Origin: Micromonospora inaquosa
GTDB taxonomy: Bacteria > Actinomycetota > Actinomycetes > Mycobacteriales > Micromonosporaceae
NCBI RefSeq assembly: GCF_003857055.1
Contig: NZ_QGSZ01000222.1
Span: forward strand, 1-58,686
Direction: 5' to 3'
DNA length: 58,686 bases
Below the pieces are notes generated by a model. It was not told where the DNA came from. It saw only the letters and a program-made list of their open reading frames with translations, and ran no database searches. Position numbers and translations under genes: made by a program. Below, in pieces: positions 25,119 to 33,550 of this stretch. Position 1 is the first letter of the stretch. The number at the start of each line of letters is the position of its first letter.

Positions 25119-26195
25119 ATGACCCCCGGTGGCACCTCAGGTGCTCCGGGGGTCGTCGTCGTCACCGGAGTGGGCCGTTACCTGGGTGCCCACGTGGCGG
25201 CCCGACTGGCCGCCGACCCGCGCATCGAACGGGTCATCGGAGTCGACGCACCGGACTCCGGCACTGAGTTCACCGACCTGCTGGACCGGGTCGAACGGAT
25301 CCGCGTCGACAGCGGTTCGCTCGGTGGCCTCCTCGCCGACCTGGACGTCGACGCGGTGGTGCACCTCGCGCTGGTCACCTCACCCGACCCGCAGCATGGT
25401 GGCCGGTCCGCGATGAAGGACCAGAACGTCATCGGCAGCATGCAGCTCCTCGCCGCCTGTCAGCGGGCGCCCCGGCTGCGGAAACTCGTGGTCCGTTCGT
25501 CGACCGCCGCGTACGGGGTGTCGTTCCGGGATCCGGCGGTCTTCACCGAGGAGACCGAGCCCCGCGAGGTGCCGCGCGGCGGTTTCGGCCGCGACATCCT
25601 CGACCTTGAGGGGTACGTCCGTGGGTTCCGGCGCCGCCGCTCCGACGTCACCGCCACGGTGCTGCGCTTCGCCCCGTTCATCGGGTCGACCGCCGACACC
25701 ACGTTGACCCGCTACTTCTCGCAGCCCTTCGTGCCGACCGTTTTCGGCCGCGACCCCCGTCTGCAGTTCCTGCACTTCGACGACGCGTTGGAGGTGCTGC
25801 ACCGGTCGATCGTGGAGGACCATCCGGGCACGTACAACGTCGCCGGTCCCGGGGTGCTGTCGCTGTCCCAGGCGATCCGGCGCGCCGGCCGAGTCGCAGT
25901 GCCGGTGCTGGAGCCGGGTCTCTCCGGGGCCGCCGCGCTGGCCCGCACCATGGGCTTCGGCCGTTACGGCCTGGACCAGGTCGACCTCTTCGTGCACGGC
26001 CGGGTGGTCGACACCAGCCAGCTTGAGCAGGAGTACGGCTTCACGCCCCGGTCGACGGTCGAGGCGTTCGAGGACTTCATCCGCGCCCATCACGGTGGGG
26101 TGGTGGTCACCCGGGATCAGCTGGCCGCTGCCGAGAAGCTCGTCCTGGACGGCATCCGGCAGGTCCGGTCAGCGGTGCGGGACCGGTCATCATGA
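25119..26195 (+). CDS. NAD-dependent epimerase/dehydratase (GalE2-like)
   Basis: A 358-residue extended SDR-type protein. The N-terminal VVVTGVGRYLGAHVAARLA is a slightly altered GxxGxxG nucleotide site (GVGRYLG), followed by GVDAPDSG, VVHLALVTSPD, and RSSTAAYGVSF, where Tyr and nearby residues take the active-site position. The C-terminal part has LEQEYGFTPRSTVEAFEDFI. It resembles mycobacterial Rv0501. The reaction is not certain because the usual YxxxK is not clear. ATG 25119 has TAGGTG six bases upstream; GTG 25110 is possible. Its stop overlaps the next start (ATGA). Confidence 0.85.
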   Translation: MTPGGTSGAPGVVVVTGVGRYLGAHVAARLAADPRIERVIGVDAPDSGTEFTDLLDRVERIRVDSGSLGGLLADLDVDAVVHLALVTSPDPQHGGRSAMKDQNVIGSMQLLAACQRAPRLRKLVVRSSTAAYGVSFRDPAVFTEETEPREVPRGGFGRDILDLEGYVRGFRRRRSDVTATVLRFAPFIGSTADTTLTRYFSQPFVPTVFGRDPRLQFLHFDDALEVLHRSIVEDHPGTYNVAGPGVLSLSQAIRRAGRVAVPVLEPGLSGAAALARTMGFGRYGLDQVDLFVHGRVVDTSQLEQEYGFTPRSTVEAFEDFIRAHHGGVVVTRDQLAAAEKLVLDGIRQVRSAVRDRSS

Positions 26196-27259
26196 GCGCA
26201 CCGGAGGAGGGGCGCGACCCGCAGTCGGTCGGGCGTTTCGACGTACCCCAGCAGGTGCCCCCGCCGGACGCGGAGCCGGCGCGGCGCAACGGACACCGAT
26301 CGGCCGCGCAGGCCGCGTCGACCCCGACCCCGACCCCGGCTGCGACACCGACCCCGGCCGCCGAGGTCGACGCCGGACTTTCCGGGGGCACCGAGCCGGC
26401 GGTGGTGGACCGGCCCGGGGACCACTGGGACCGCAAGGTCGCGAACGGGTTGGCGTTCCTGCGCCGGCGGCTCTCCGGTGACTACGAGGTCGACGAGTTC
26501 GGCTTCGACTCGGAGTTGACCGACGCGGTCTTCCACCCGTTGCTGCGGCTGCTCTACCGGGACTGGTTCCGTACCGAGGTCAGCGGGGTGGCGCACGTTC
26601 CCGTGGACGGGCCCGCCCTGGTGGTCGGCAACCACTCCGGGACGGTGGCACTGGACGCCCTGATCCTCTCCGCGGCGCTGCACGACAAGCATCCCGCCCA
26701 CCGCTACCTGCGGCTGCTCGGCGCCGACCTGGTCTTCCGGATGCCGGTCGTCTCCGAGCTGGCCCGCAAGACCGGCGGCACGGTGGCCTGCAACCCAGAC
26801 GCCGAGCGGCTGCTCGGCAACGGCGATCTGGTCGGGGTGTTCCCAGAGGGCTTCAAGGGCATCGGCAAGCTCTACGCCGACCGGTACAAGCTGCAACGCT
26901 TCGGGCGGGGCGGGTTCGTCTCGGCGGCGCTGCGCACCGGCACCCCGATCGTGCCCGTCGCCATCGTCGGCGGCGAGGAGATCTACCCGATGCTCGCCGA
27001 CATCAAGCCCCTGGCGCGGCTGCTCAAGCTGCCGTACTTCCCGGTCACGCCGACGTTCCCGCTGCTCGGCCCGCTGGGCATGGTGCCGCTGCCCAGCAAG
27101 TGGCTGATCGAGTTCTGCCCGCCGATCCCCACCGCGCACCTGACCGACTCGGCGGACGACCCGCTGGTGGTCTTCAACCTCGCCGACCAGGTGCGGGAGA
27201 CCATCCAGCAGACCCTGCACACGCTGCTGGAGCGACGGCCCGACCCGTTCGGCCCTTAG
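26192..27259 (+). CDS. PlsC-family lysophospholipid acyltransferase
   Basis: A 355-residue membrane-associated acyltransferase related to mycobacterial Rv0502. The first 75 residues are Pro/Ala/Thr-rich and disordered (TPTPTPAATPTPA). The catalytic block is VGNHSGTVALDALIL (about 148-162), then FPEGFKGIGKLYADRYKLQR and GTPIVPVAIVGGEEIYP. It is probably involved in phospholipid or storage lipid acylation. It overlaps the epimerase by four bases (ATGA) and converges on the SerB-like gene. Confidence 0.88.
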   Translation: MSAPEEGRDPQSVGRFDVPQQVPPPDAEPARRNGHRSAAQAASTPTPTPAATPTPAAEVDAGLSGGTEPAVVDRPGDHWDRKVANGLAFLRRRLSGDYEVDEFGFDSELTDAVFHPLLRLLYRDWFRTEVSGVAHVPVDGPALVVGNHSGTVALDALILSAALHDKHPAHRYLRLLGADLVFRMPVVSELARKTGGTVACNPDAERLLGNGDLVGVFPEGFKGIGKLYADRYKLQRFGRGGFVSAALRTGTPIVPVAIVGGEEIYPMLADIKPLARLLKLPYFPVTPTFPLLGPLGMVPLPSKWLIEFCPPIPTAHLTDSADDPLVVFNLADQVRETIQQTLHTLLERRPDPFGP

Positions 27260-27299
27260 CGCCTGCGGCAACCCGCTGGGCCGGCCTGCGGCGGAGCCC

Positions 27300-27333
27300 A
27301 GACGCGCGAGCGGACGGCTCAGCCGGCGCGTCT
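27300..27333. terminator. Possible bidirectional terminator hairpin
   Basis: AGACGCGC (27300-27307) pairs with GCGCGTCT (27326-27333) between two convergent genes; the right arm lies inside the last codons of the SerB-like gene. There is no T tract. Confidence 0.35.
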
Positions 27334-28188
27334 GCGGCGCTGTAGGGCCAGGCCGGCGGTGACCGCGCCGGCCACCAGCCCGGCCGCCGCCGTCGACGGT
27401 ACGGCGATCTTGACCGCTCGCCGGCCGGTGCGGAAGTCCCGTACCTCCCAGCCGTGCTGGCGGGCCTGCCGCAGCAGAGTGCCGTCCGGGTTGACGGCCA
27501 CCGCCCGGCCCACCGCGCTGAGCAGCGGTAGGTCGTTCGCCGAGTCGCTGTAGGCCGCGCAGCGGGTCAGGTCGAGCCCTTCCACCGCGGCGAGTTGGGT
27601 GACCGCCTCGGCCTTGGCCGGCCCGTGCATCAGGTCACCCACCAACCGCCCGGTGTACGCCCCGTCGACCACCTCGGCCACCGTGCCGATGGCGCCGGTC
27701 AGGCCGAGCCGGGCAGCGATCACCCGGCCGATCTCGACGGGAGCGGCGCTGACCAGCCAGACCCGCTGACCGGCGTCCAGGTGACGCTGCGCGAGCTGGT
27801 GGGTGCCGGCCCAGATCCGGGGGGCCATCAGCTCGTCGAAGATCTCCTCCGCGAGGTGCTCGACGTCGTTGACCCGCCAGCCCGCGACGAAGGCCAGTGC
27901 CGCCTCCTTGGCCAGGGACATGTCACCGGCGTGCTCCCGGGCCAGCAGCCGGAAGCGGAGCTGCTGCCAGGCGAATCGGGCCAGGTCGGCGGTGGTCACG
28001 TAGTTCCGGGAGGCGAGCCCACGGGCGAACCAGTAGATCGACGCGCCCTGCATCATCGTGTTGTCCACGTCGAAGAACGCCGCGGCGGTCGGGTCGGGTG
28101 CGCTGACCGGGGCCAGGTCGGTTTCCGCCCAGCCGGCGGTGTGCCCCTCGGCGTCGGTGCTGACCGTCACCTTACGGCTACGCGCCAC
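27319..28188 (-). CDS. HAD-IB family hydrolase (SerB1-like)
   Basis: A 289-residue HAD phosphatase with catalytic Asp40 and Asp42 in AAFFDVDNTMMQG, motif II SAAP (about 146-149), and motif III/IV with YSDSANDLPLL (about 213-223). Family members act on phosphoserine or similar phosphomonoesters. The C-terminus has a hydrophobic helix and a basic tail (AGLVAGAVTAGLALQRRRRAG), so it may be membrane-bound, unlike true SerB. GTG 28188 is preceded by GAGGAAGGG. It matches the Rv0505c position in mycobacteria. Confidence 0.88.
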   Translation of the reverse strand: MARSRKVTVSTDAEGHTAGWAETDLAPVSAPDPTAAAFFDVDNTMMQGASIYWFARGLASRNYVTTADLARFAWQQLRFRLLAREHAGDMSLAKEAALAFVAGWRVNDVEHLAEEIFDELMAPRIWAGTHQLAQRHLDAGQRVWLVSAAPVEIGRVIAARLGLTGAIGTVAEVVDGAYTGRLVGDLMHGPAKAEAVTQLAAVEGLDLTRCAAYSDSANDLPLLSAVGRAVAVNPDGTLLRQARQHGWEVRDFRTGRRAVKIAVPSTAAAGLVAGAVTAGLALQRRRRAG

Positions 28189-28250
28189 GCGTTTCCCTTC
28201 CTCGCCGGTACGACGGATGTTCCCTGGCGAGGGTATCCGCCGCAGACGGT

Positions 28251-28291
28251 CGACCGGCCGGGCACAGAGCGAACTGTGGCGCGGCCGGTCG
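28251..28291 (-). terminator. Hairpin terminator after the rsbN-like gene
   Basis: A perfect 9-base stem CGACCGGCC (28251-28259) with GGCCGGTCG (28283-28291), 23 bases after the rsbN-like stop in the direction of transcription. No T tract follows. Confidence 0.45.
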
Positions 28292-28313
28292 GGCGTGCGG
28301 TATAGGGGCGCGG

Positions 28314-29183
28314 TCAGCGATCCCCGGGGCAGGCGCTCGGGGCCGGGCCGAGGGCGTCGCTGGCGGTCGGGGCCGGCAGGCCGCAGGTGATCGCAGCGCG
28401 CAGCTCGTCCGAGCGTTCCCGGATGCTGTCCAGCAGCAGCAGCGACCGGTGGGTCCGGTCCCGGTCGACGCGGGTGCTCCCGTCCAGGAGACCGCGTACC
28501 GCCCGGCGCTGGCTCGACACGAAGGTGTTGAGGGTGTCCAGGCTGCCCGACTCGGCCCGTTGCACCGCGGCCGAGGTCAGCAGGCGAACGCCCTGCCGGG
28601 TGTCGGCGTCCATGTCGTCGAGGACCGCGCTGTAGCCGATCCGGTCGCCGCGCAGCTTGGCGGCTTCGCCGAGTCTGGTCCGGGCGAAGTCCAGGAAGAG
28701 TTGGCCCCGGCTGATGTCCGAGCTGGCCAGGGCGAGCTGTGCCCGTTCGGTGGAGCGCTTCATGCCGTACAGCGCGTCGCCGGGCACCGCGTTCTCGCTG
28801 GCGGCCGAGATCCCGGAGACGGCGATCGCCCCGGCGGCGATGCCGACCAGGATCGCGCCCCGGGCTCGGGCCCGTCGGGCGGTGACCGCCGGCAACAGCC
28901 GCCCACGAGCGGTCGTCGCGGTCGGTTCGCTGGCCACCGCCGGTGTGCTGCCCAGCCCTTCCCGCTCGGCCGTCGCGAGCAGCATCGCCCGCAGGCCGGT
29001 GCGGAAGTCCTGGTCCACCTCGACAGCCGGGGGGTCGACGCTGAGCCGCTGACCCACTGCGACGAGCGGCGCGAGTTGCCCGTCCACCCGGGATCGCACG
29101 TGGTGTCGCCGAGCGCCGTTGGCCTCGTCGAGAAGCTGCGCGAAGCGCTCCGCGCGCCGGCGGGAGAAGATGGTGTTGTCCAC
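28314..29183 (-). CDS. rsbN: DUF5667 anti-sigma factor RsbN-like
   Basis: A 289-residue membrane protein downstream of the BldN-type sigma gene. The cytoplasmic N-terminal part (about 1-110) starts with the short motif FSRRRAERFAQLLDEANGAR; one TM segment follows (AILVGIAAGAIAVSGISAAS, about 124-143) and the C-terminal DUF5667 domain begins NAVPGDALYGMKRSTERAQL. In Streptomyces, RsbN binds and inhibits sigma BldN until sporulation genes are needed. GTG 29183 is preceded by GAGAGGAGGT, a strong ribosome site, which decides it over the upstream open frame. Identification rests on domain type plus gene order. Confidence 0.82.
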   Translation of the reverse strand: MDNTIFSRRRAERFAQLLDEANGARRHHVRSRVDGQLAPLVAVGQRLSVDPPAVEVDQDFRTGLRAMLLATAEREGLGSTPAVASEPTATTARGRLLPAVTARRARARGAILVGIAAGAIAVSGISAASENAVPGDALYGMKRSTERAQLALASSDISRGQLFLDFARTRLGEAAKLRGDRIGYSAVLDDMDADTRQGVRLLTSAAVQRAESGSLDTLNTFVSSQRRAVRGLLDGSTRVDRDRTHRSLLLLDSIRERSDELRAAITCGLPAPTASDALGPAPSACPGDR

Positions 29184-29338
29184 CGCTGGCACCTCCTCTC
29201 GCTGGTCACGGCCGGTCGGCCGCCGTCGTTGCCAGCGACCGGGCGGCAGTGTGACACCACGGAGGTGAGGTGCCGCCGGCGTGCCGGTCGGACCTCGGTG
29301 CCCCGGGCCTGCCGGGACATCCACCGGTCGCACCCGGA

Positions 29339-29367
29339 GAAACGCGGCGGGCCGTGCACGGGTTACG
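29339..29367 (-). promoter_or_regulatory. BldN-type promoter of rsbN
   Basis: Read leftwards, CGTAAC (29367-29362), a 17-base spacer, then CGTTTC (29344-29339). I recall the Streptomyces sigma BldN consensus as CGTAAC-N16-CGTTGA, so the -35 matches fully and the -10 in four of six. The leader to GTG 29183 would be about 150 bases. Confidence 0.55.
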
Positions 29368-29410
29368 GGCCGGACGGAGCGGAAATTACAGAAAGTGATG
29401 GTCATCACCG

Positions 29411-29464
29411 GGCGGGACCGACTTTGAGCTGCGCGGACGTTGATCGACGCCCGTCGGTCCCGCC
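29411..29464 (-). terminator. Hairpin between bldN and rsbN
   Basis: A perfect 12-base stem GGCGGGACCGAC (29411-29422) with GTCGGTCCCGCC (29453-29464) begins nine bases after the bldN stop. A pyrimidine/T-richer run (CACTTTCTGTAATTTCC, read leftwards) follows. It should end or attenuate bldN transcripts and uncouple rsbN. Confidence 0.6.
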
Positions 29465-29472
29465 GTAACAAA

Positions 29473-30429
29473 CTACGGCTGGAAGCCGTCGGGCAGCAGT
29501 CGGGCCAGGGCGCGGACGGCGCGGTACTGGAGGGCCTTGATGGCTCCCTCGTTCTTGCCCATCGCGCGGGCCGTCTCGGCGACCGAGAAGCCCTGGAGGA
29601 AGCGGAGCACGATGCACTCCTGCTGCTCCGGGTTGAGCTGCTTCACGGCGGTGAGGAGCGCGACATTGGTGATGTGCTCCACCACGGCAGCTTCCGGGCT
29701 GCCCTCCGGGCCCCGGTCCTCCCGGTCGGCGTCGAGCACGTCGCCGGTGGTGACCTCCAGCCGGTACCGGCCCGACTTGAAGTGGTCCGCGACCAGGTTG
29801 CGGGCGATAGTCACCAGCCAGGCGCCAAGGTCGCGGCCCTGCCAGGTGAAGCTGCCGATCCGCTTGAGCGCGCGCAGGAAGGTGTCCGAGGTGAGATCCT
29901 CGGCGAGTTGCCGGTTGCCGACCCGGAAGTAGACGAACCGGAAGACCGTGTCGACGTACCGGTCGTAGATCAGACCGAACGCCTCGGACTCGCCGGCCTG
30001 GGCCCGCTCGATCAGCGTCCAGACCTCGGTTGCCGGGTCGGACGGATCCGGGCGGCTCGGAAAACCGGTCGGGGTGGTGGCGGTGGTGGCCGGCACCGCC
30101 GGGATCACCGCTGTCTCACCCGCCGCCGGGTCGGTGGTGACCGCCGGTGTGTCGCTTATCCGACGGCCCTGCACGGGCATGGTGGGTCGGGCGGGTACGG
30201 CCACCCGGCCGCCGGCCGGCTTCGCGTTTCCACCGGGCACCGCGGGCCGCGGCGGTGGCTCGTTGTGGTGCGGCCGGCTCCGGATCCGATGCGCAGCGCT
30301 GTCACCCCGCACGACGCCTCCGGGCTGCTCGTCCAGTGGGGCGCGGGCCGCTGGTCGCTCGTTGACGTGGGAGCGGGCCGGCTGACCGGTCAGGCCGACC
30401 GGGCGTTCCGCGTAACCGAAGGTGGTCAT
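29473..30429 (-). CDS. bldN: Developmental ECF sigma factor BldN
   Basis: A 318-residue ECF sigma factor. Region 2 starts at about residue 140 (ERAQAGESEAFGLIYDRYVD, RALKRIGSFTWQGRDLGAW, VADHFKSGRYRLEVTTGDVL) and region 4 ends the protein (QQECIVLRFLQGFSVAETAR, GAIKALQYRAVRALARLLPD). These blocks are nearly the same as Streptomyces BldN as I recall it. The Pro/Ala-rich N-terminal extension of about 135 residues fits the pro-sequence that is cleaved in Streptomyces. ATG 30429 has GGGGG upstream; an in-frame GTG at 30615 would add 62 residues and lies just after a TATCAT box, so the start is uncertain. Confidence 0.88.
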   Translation of the reverse strand: MTTFGYAERPVGLTGQPARSHVNERPAARAPLDEQPGGVVRGDSAAHRIRSRPHHNEPPPRPAVPGGNAKPAGGRVAVPARPTMPVQGRRISDTPAVTTDPAAGETAVIPAVPATTATTPTGFPSRPDPSDPATEVWTLIERAQAGESEAFGLIYDRYVDTVFRFVYFRVGNRQLAEDLTSDTFLRALKRIGSFTWQGRDLGAWLVTIARNLVADHFKSGRYRLEVTTGDVLDADREDRGPEGSPEAAVVEHITNVALLTAVKQLNPEQQECIVLRFLQGFSVAETARAMGKNEGAIKALQYRAVRALARLLPDGFQP

Positions 30430-31015
30430 CGTGTTGCCCCCGTCCCGTCGGCTGCCGGGCGGGCCGGTCTGGGTCTCGTCGGGGCGGACCGACCGGGTGA
30501 CCGGTCGGGCAGGACGGTCACGGGAATTGCCGACTGGCGGCAATTCCCCTGGAGGTGCTGGTCCAATGCGCTCACAGGCACGGGGGCCTCCTCGGGCTGA
30601 GGGGTGTCGACTCACGGCAAATGGGGTGACCCGACCCGAGTGATGATAGGGCCAACGTCACCCGCGCGTGGCAAGTCCGTTACACAAGGCGGAAGTATTT
30701 CCCGCTCCGTCGCACCGGTGGCGGACCGGTTGTCCGTCGTGTGCGATTGACTTTCCGTCGGCACGGTGATCCAGGATGGATGCCCAGGTCGGAGGCGTGC
30801 CGCCCGTTCGGCTGACCCGGCGGGCCGGCCGGTCGGGCGGGGGCTACCGAACTGCCCATGATCGGCGTCGCTCGTCCCATCGGCAGGACCTGACCGGAGC
30901 GCCGATGGCACACCGGACAGTCCCGTACATGGGACTGTCGTGTCGTCGCCCTCCGGGCCCGCCCCCGACCGTCGGGCGTGGCCCGTCGTCGTGCGCTGTG
31001 CCAGACTCGATCACC
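30430..31015. other. 586-base divergent region between bldN and the acyl-CoA ligase
   Basis: No gene of its own is visible. The bldN frame stays open leftwards from GTG 30615, so part may be coding. A leftward -10-like TATCAT lies at 30648-30643, which would give either a short leader to GTG 30615 or about 200 bases to ATG 30429. On the right, CAGACT (31002-31007) is a weak -10 candidate for the ligase gene. Confidence 0.4.
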
Positions 31016-32623
31016 GTGCAGGACGCCTCGGAAAGCCCCGCGCCGAACCTCGCCGACCGGGTCCGCCGGGCGGCTCTCGACCGCGCCGACCGGCCCGCGC
31101 TGCACTGGCATGGGCACACCCTCAGCTGGTCCGAACTGGACACCGCGGTGGACGCCGCCGCCCGCGGCCTGTCCGCCGCCGCGCCGCCCACCGGCTCCGG
31201 TGCCACGCCCCCGCGCGTCGCCATCGCGCTGCCCAACACACCGGACTTCGTGATCTCCTGGCTCGGCGCACTCCGCGCCGGGCTGGTCACCGTGCCGGTC
31301 AACCCCGGCCTCACCGCCCCGGAGCTCCGGCACGTGCTGGCCGACTCCGGCGCGTCGGTGCTCATCGCCACCGACCGCGTCCGCGACCTGGTCGTCGACG
31401 TGGCCGCCGAACTGCCCGCGCTCATCTCCGTGCACGGCACGCCACCGACCGCCGAGGCACCCGGGCCGGCGCCCCGCCCTCGACGAGGCGGCGCGGACCT
31501 GGCCGTACTGCTCTACACCTCCGGCACCGAGGGGCGACCCAAGGGAGTGATGCTCTCGCACCAGGCGCTGGTCGCCAACCACGAGCAGGTCGCGGAGATC
31601 GAGCCGCCGGTGATCGGGCCGACGGACACCGTTCTCCTCGCGTTGCCGCTGTTCCACGCGTACGGGCTCAACTCGGGGCTCGGCGCGGTCGTGCACCACG
31701 GCGCTACCGGCGTGCTCCTCGACGAGCCGGGCCCGACGGCCGGCCTCGACGAGATCGCGCGGCACCGGGTCAGCGTGCTGGTCGGCGTACCGTCGATGTT
31801 CCTGACCTGGGCCGGTATGGCCGAGGCCCGCGCGGCGACCGCGTCGGTGCGGGTGGCGGTCTGCGGCGCGGCCCCGCTCGAACCCGCGGTCGCGGCGCGC
31901 TTCACCGAGGTCACCGGGCATCAGGTGCACATCGGGTACGGCCTCACCGAGACCGCGCCGGTGCTCACCTCCACCCTGGTCGGCGGCGTGGCCAAACCGG
32001 GTTCGATCGGCCGGCCGCTGCCCGGGGTGCGGCTGCGCCTCGTCGACGCGGACGGGATGGACCTGTGGCGCGACGGGCTGGCCGTCCCCGACGACGACCC
32101 GGATGAGCTGGACATCTCCGACGTGGCGCCGGGCACCGACCCGGGGCAGATCGTGGTGTGCGGCGCCAACCTCTTCACCGGCTACTGGCCCGACGGTCGG
32201 GGCGGCCCGGACGCCGACGGTTGGTGGGGCACCGGCGACATCGCGTACGCCGACGAGGACGGCGACCTCTTCCTGGTCGACCGGCTCGGCGAGTTGATCC
32301 TCGTCAACGGGTTCAACGTCTATCCGCACGAGGTCGAGCTGGTGCTCGCCGGGTATCCCGGGGTGGCCGAGTCGGCGGTACTGGGTGTGCCGCACCCGCG
32401 AACCGGCGAGACTGTGCGGGCGTACGTGGTGCCGGCGCCGGGACGACCGGTGACCAGCGAGGAGTTGCTCGCCCACTGCGCACGGAACCTGGCCCGGTTC
32501 AAGTGCCCGACCGCCGTCGAGTTCGTCGACGCCCTGCCGCACTCGGCGATCGGCAAGGTACGCAAGACCCAGCTCCGGTCGGCGACGCCGACCGACCGCA
32601 CGGAGGTAACCGATGGCAACTGA
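31016..32623 (+). CDS. AMP-dependent acyl-CoA synthetase/ligase
   Basis: A 535-residue adenylate-forming enzyme that activates a carboxylic (probably fatty) acid to acyl-AMP and then acyl-CoA. The core motifs are LLYTSGTEGRPKGVMLSHQA (A3, about 164-183), GYGLTETAPV (A5), GWWGTGDIAYADEDGDLF (A7) with DRLGELILVNGFNVYPHEVE (A8), and the C-terminal lysine in SAIGKVRKTQL. The start is uncertain between GTG 31016 and GTG 30998. Its end overlaps the glutaredoxin gene by 11 bases, so they are cotranscribed. Confidence 0.88.
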   Translation: MQDASESPAPNLADRVRRAALDRADRPALHWHGHTLSWSELDTAVDAAARGLSAAAPPTGSGATPPRVAIALPNTPDFVISWLGALRAGLVTVPVNPGLTAPELRHVLADSGASVLIATDRVRDLVVDVAAELPALISVHGTPPTAEAPGPAPRPRRGGADLAVLLYTSGTEGRPKGVMLSHQALVANHEQVAEIEPPVIGPTDTVLLALPLFHAYGLNSGLGAVVHHGATGVLLDEPGPTAGLDEIARHRVSVLVGVPSMFLTWAGMAEARAATASVRVAVCGAAPLEPAVAARFTEVTGHQVHIGYGLTETAPVLTSTLVGGVAKPGSIGRPLPGVRLRLVDADGMDLWRDGLAVPDDDPDELDISDVAPGTDPGQIVVCGANLFTGYWPDGRGGPDADGWWGTGDIAYADEDGDLFLVDRLGELILVNGFNVYPHEVELVLAGYPGVAESAVLGVPHPRTGETVRAYVVPAPGRPVTSEELLAHCARNLARFKCPTAVEFVDALPHSAIGKVRKTQLRSATPTDRTEVTDGN

Positions 32624-32867
32624 CGCCCGACTCGCCCTGATCACCCGACCCGGCTGCCACCTCTGCGACGACGCCAAGGCGGCGCTCGACCGGGTGGTCG
32701 CGGTCACCGGCGACAAGTGGGTCGAGTGGGACGTCACCGGCGACGAGGGGCTGGAGCGGGAGTACGGGGACCGGCTGCCGGTGGTGATGCTCGACGGCAA
32801 GGAGCACGGCTACTGGCGGGTCGAGGAGGACCGGCTGCTGCGGGACCTGACCACGCCGCAGCTCTGA
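32613..32867 (+). CDS. Glutaredoxin-family thiol protein
   Basis: An 84-residue thioredoxin-fold protein with the redox motif CHLC (Cys15, Cys18) in TRPGCHLCDDAK and the cis-Pro segment RLPVVMLDG. A GGAGG ribosome site precedes the ATG, inside the end of the ligase gene. It resembles Rv0508, also found upstream of hemA in mycobacteria. In a mycothiol producer it could act as a mycoredoxin-like reductase (inference). Confidence 0.88.
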   Translation: MATDARLALITRPGCHLCDDAKAALDRVVAVTGDKWVEWDVTGDEGLEREYGDRLPVVMLDGKEHGYWRVEEDRLLRDLTTPQL

Positions 32868-32875
32868 GGAGTGCC

Positions 32876-32881
32876 TATGGT
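32876..32881 (+). promoter_or_regulatory. -10 box of the HAD hydrolase gene (leaderless)
   Basis: TATGGT ends six bases before ATG 32888, directly after the glutaredoxin stop. Confidence 0.45.
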
Positions 32882-32887
32882 GCTCAG

Positions 32888-33550
32888 ATGACCCCTGCGC
32901 CCCCGCACCTCGTCTGGGACTGGAACGGCACCCTGCTCAACGACCTCAGCCTGGTGGTGTCCGCCACCAACGTCGTGTTCGCGAGCCTGGGCGGGCCGAC
33001 GGTCACCCCGGACGAGCACCGGGTGCGGTTCCGCAGGCCGATCGCCGAGTACTACGCCGAGGTGCTCGGGCAGGCCGTGGACGACGACGAGTTCGGCCGA
33101 CTCGACAAGATCTTCCACGAGGCGTACCGCACCGGTTTGACCACCTGTGAGCTGGCCGCCGACGCGCGCGCCGCGATGGCCGCCTGGCCCGGCAGCCAGA
33201 GTCTGCTGTCCATGTGGTTCCACGAGGAGCTGGTCCCGACCGTGCACACGTACGGGTTGACCGGCCACTTCGCCCGCGTCGACGGGCTGCGGGCCACCGT
33301 CGGCGGCGGCCGCAAGGCCGAACCGCTACAGCAGCACCTGGCCGAGCTGGGCGTGGACGGCGCCTCGGTGGTGCTGATCGGCGACTCCATCGACGACGCG
33401 GACGCGGCGCTCGCGGTGGGCGGCCGTGCCGTGCTCTACACCGGCGGGTTCACCGACCCGGCCCGGCTGCGCGCCTCGGGTCACCCGGTGGCCGACACGC
33501 TCACCGACGCGGTGGCCCTGGCCCGGGAGGTCAGTTCCGCAGGTAGGTGA
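32888..33550 (+). CDS. HAD-superfamily phosphatase (phosphoglycolate phosphatase-like)
   Basis: A 220-residue HAD hydrolase. The N-terminal VWDWNGTLLND has the nucleophile Asp11, with Asn in place of the usual second Asp (DWN), a form seen in actinobacterial relatives. Motif III is GGGRKAEPL and motif IV VVLIGDSIDDADAA. Substrate unknown. The last 20 bases overlap the end of the convergent response regulator gene. Confidence 0.87.
   Translation: MTPAPPHLVWDWNGTLLNDLSLVVSATNVVFASLGGPTVTPDEHRVRFRRPIAEYYAEVLGQAVDDDEFGRLDKIFHEAYRTGLTTCELAADARAAMAAWPGSQSLLSMWFHEELVPTVHTYGLTGHFARVDGLRATVGGGRKAEPLQQHLAELGVDGASVVLIGDSIDDADAALAVGGRAVLYTGGFTDPARLRASGHPVADTLTDAVALAREVSSAGR

Noticed and set aside
30680..32800. 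A 706-codon minus-strand open frame opposite the acyl-CoA ligase
   Set aside because: The plus strand carries all adenylation motifs; the minus frame has none.
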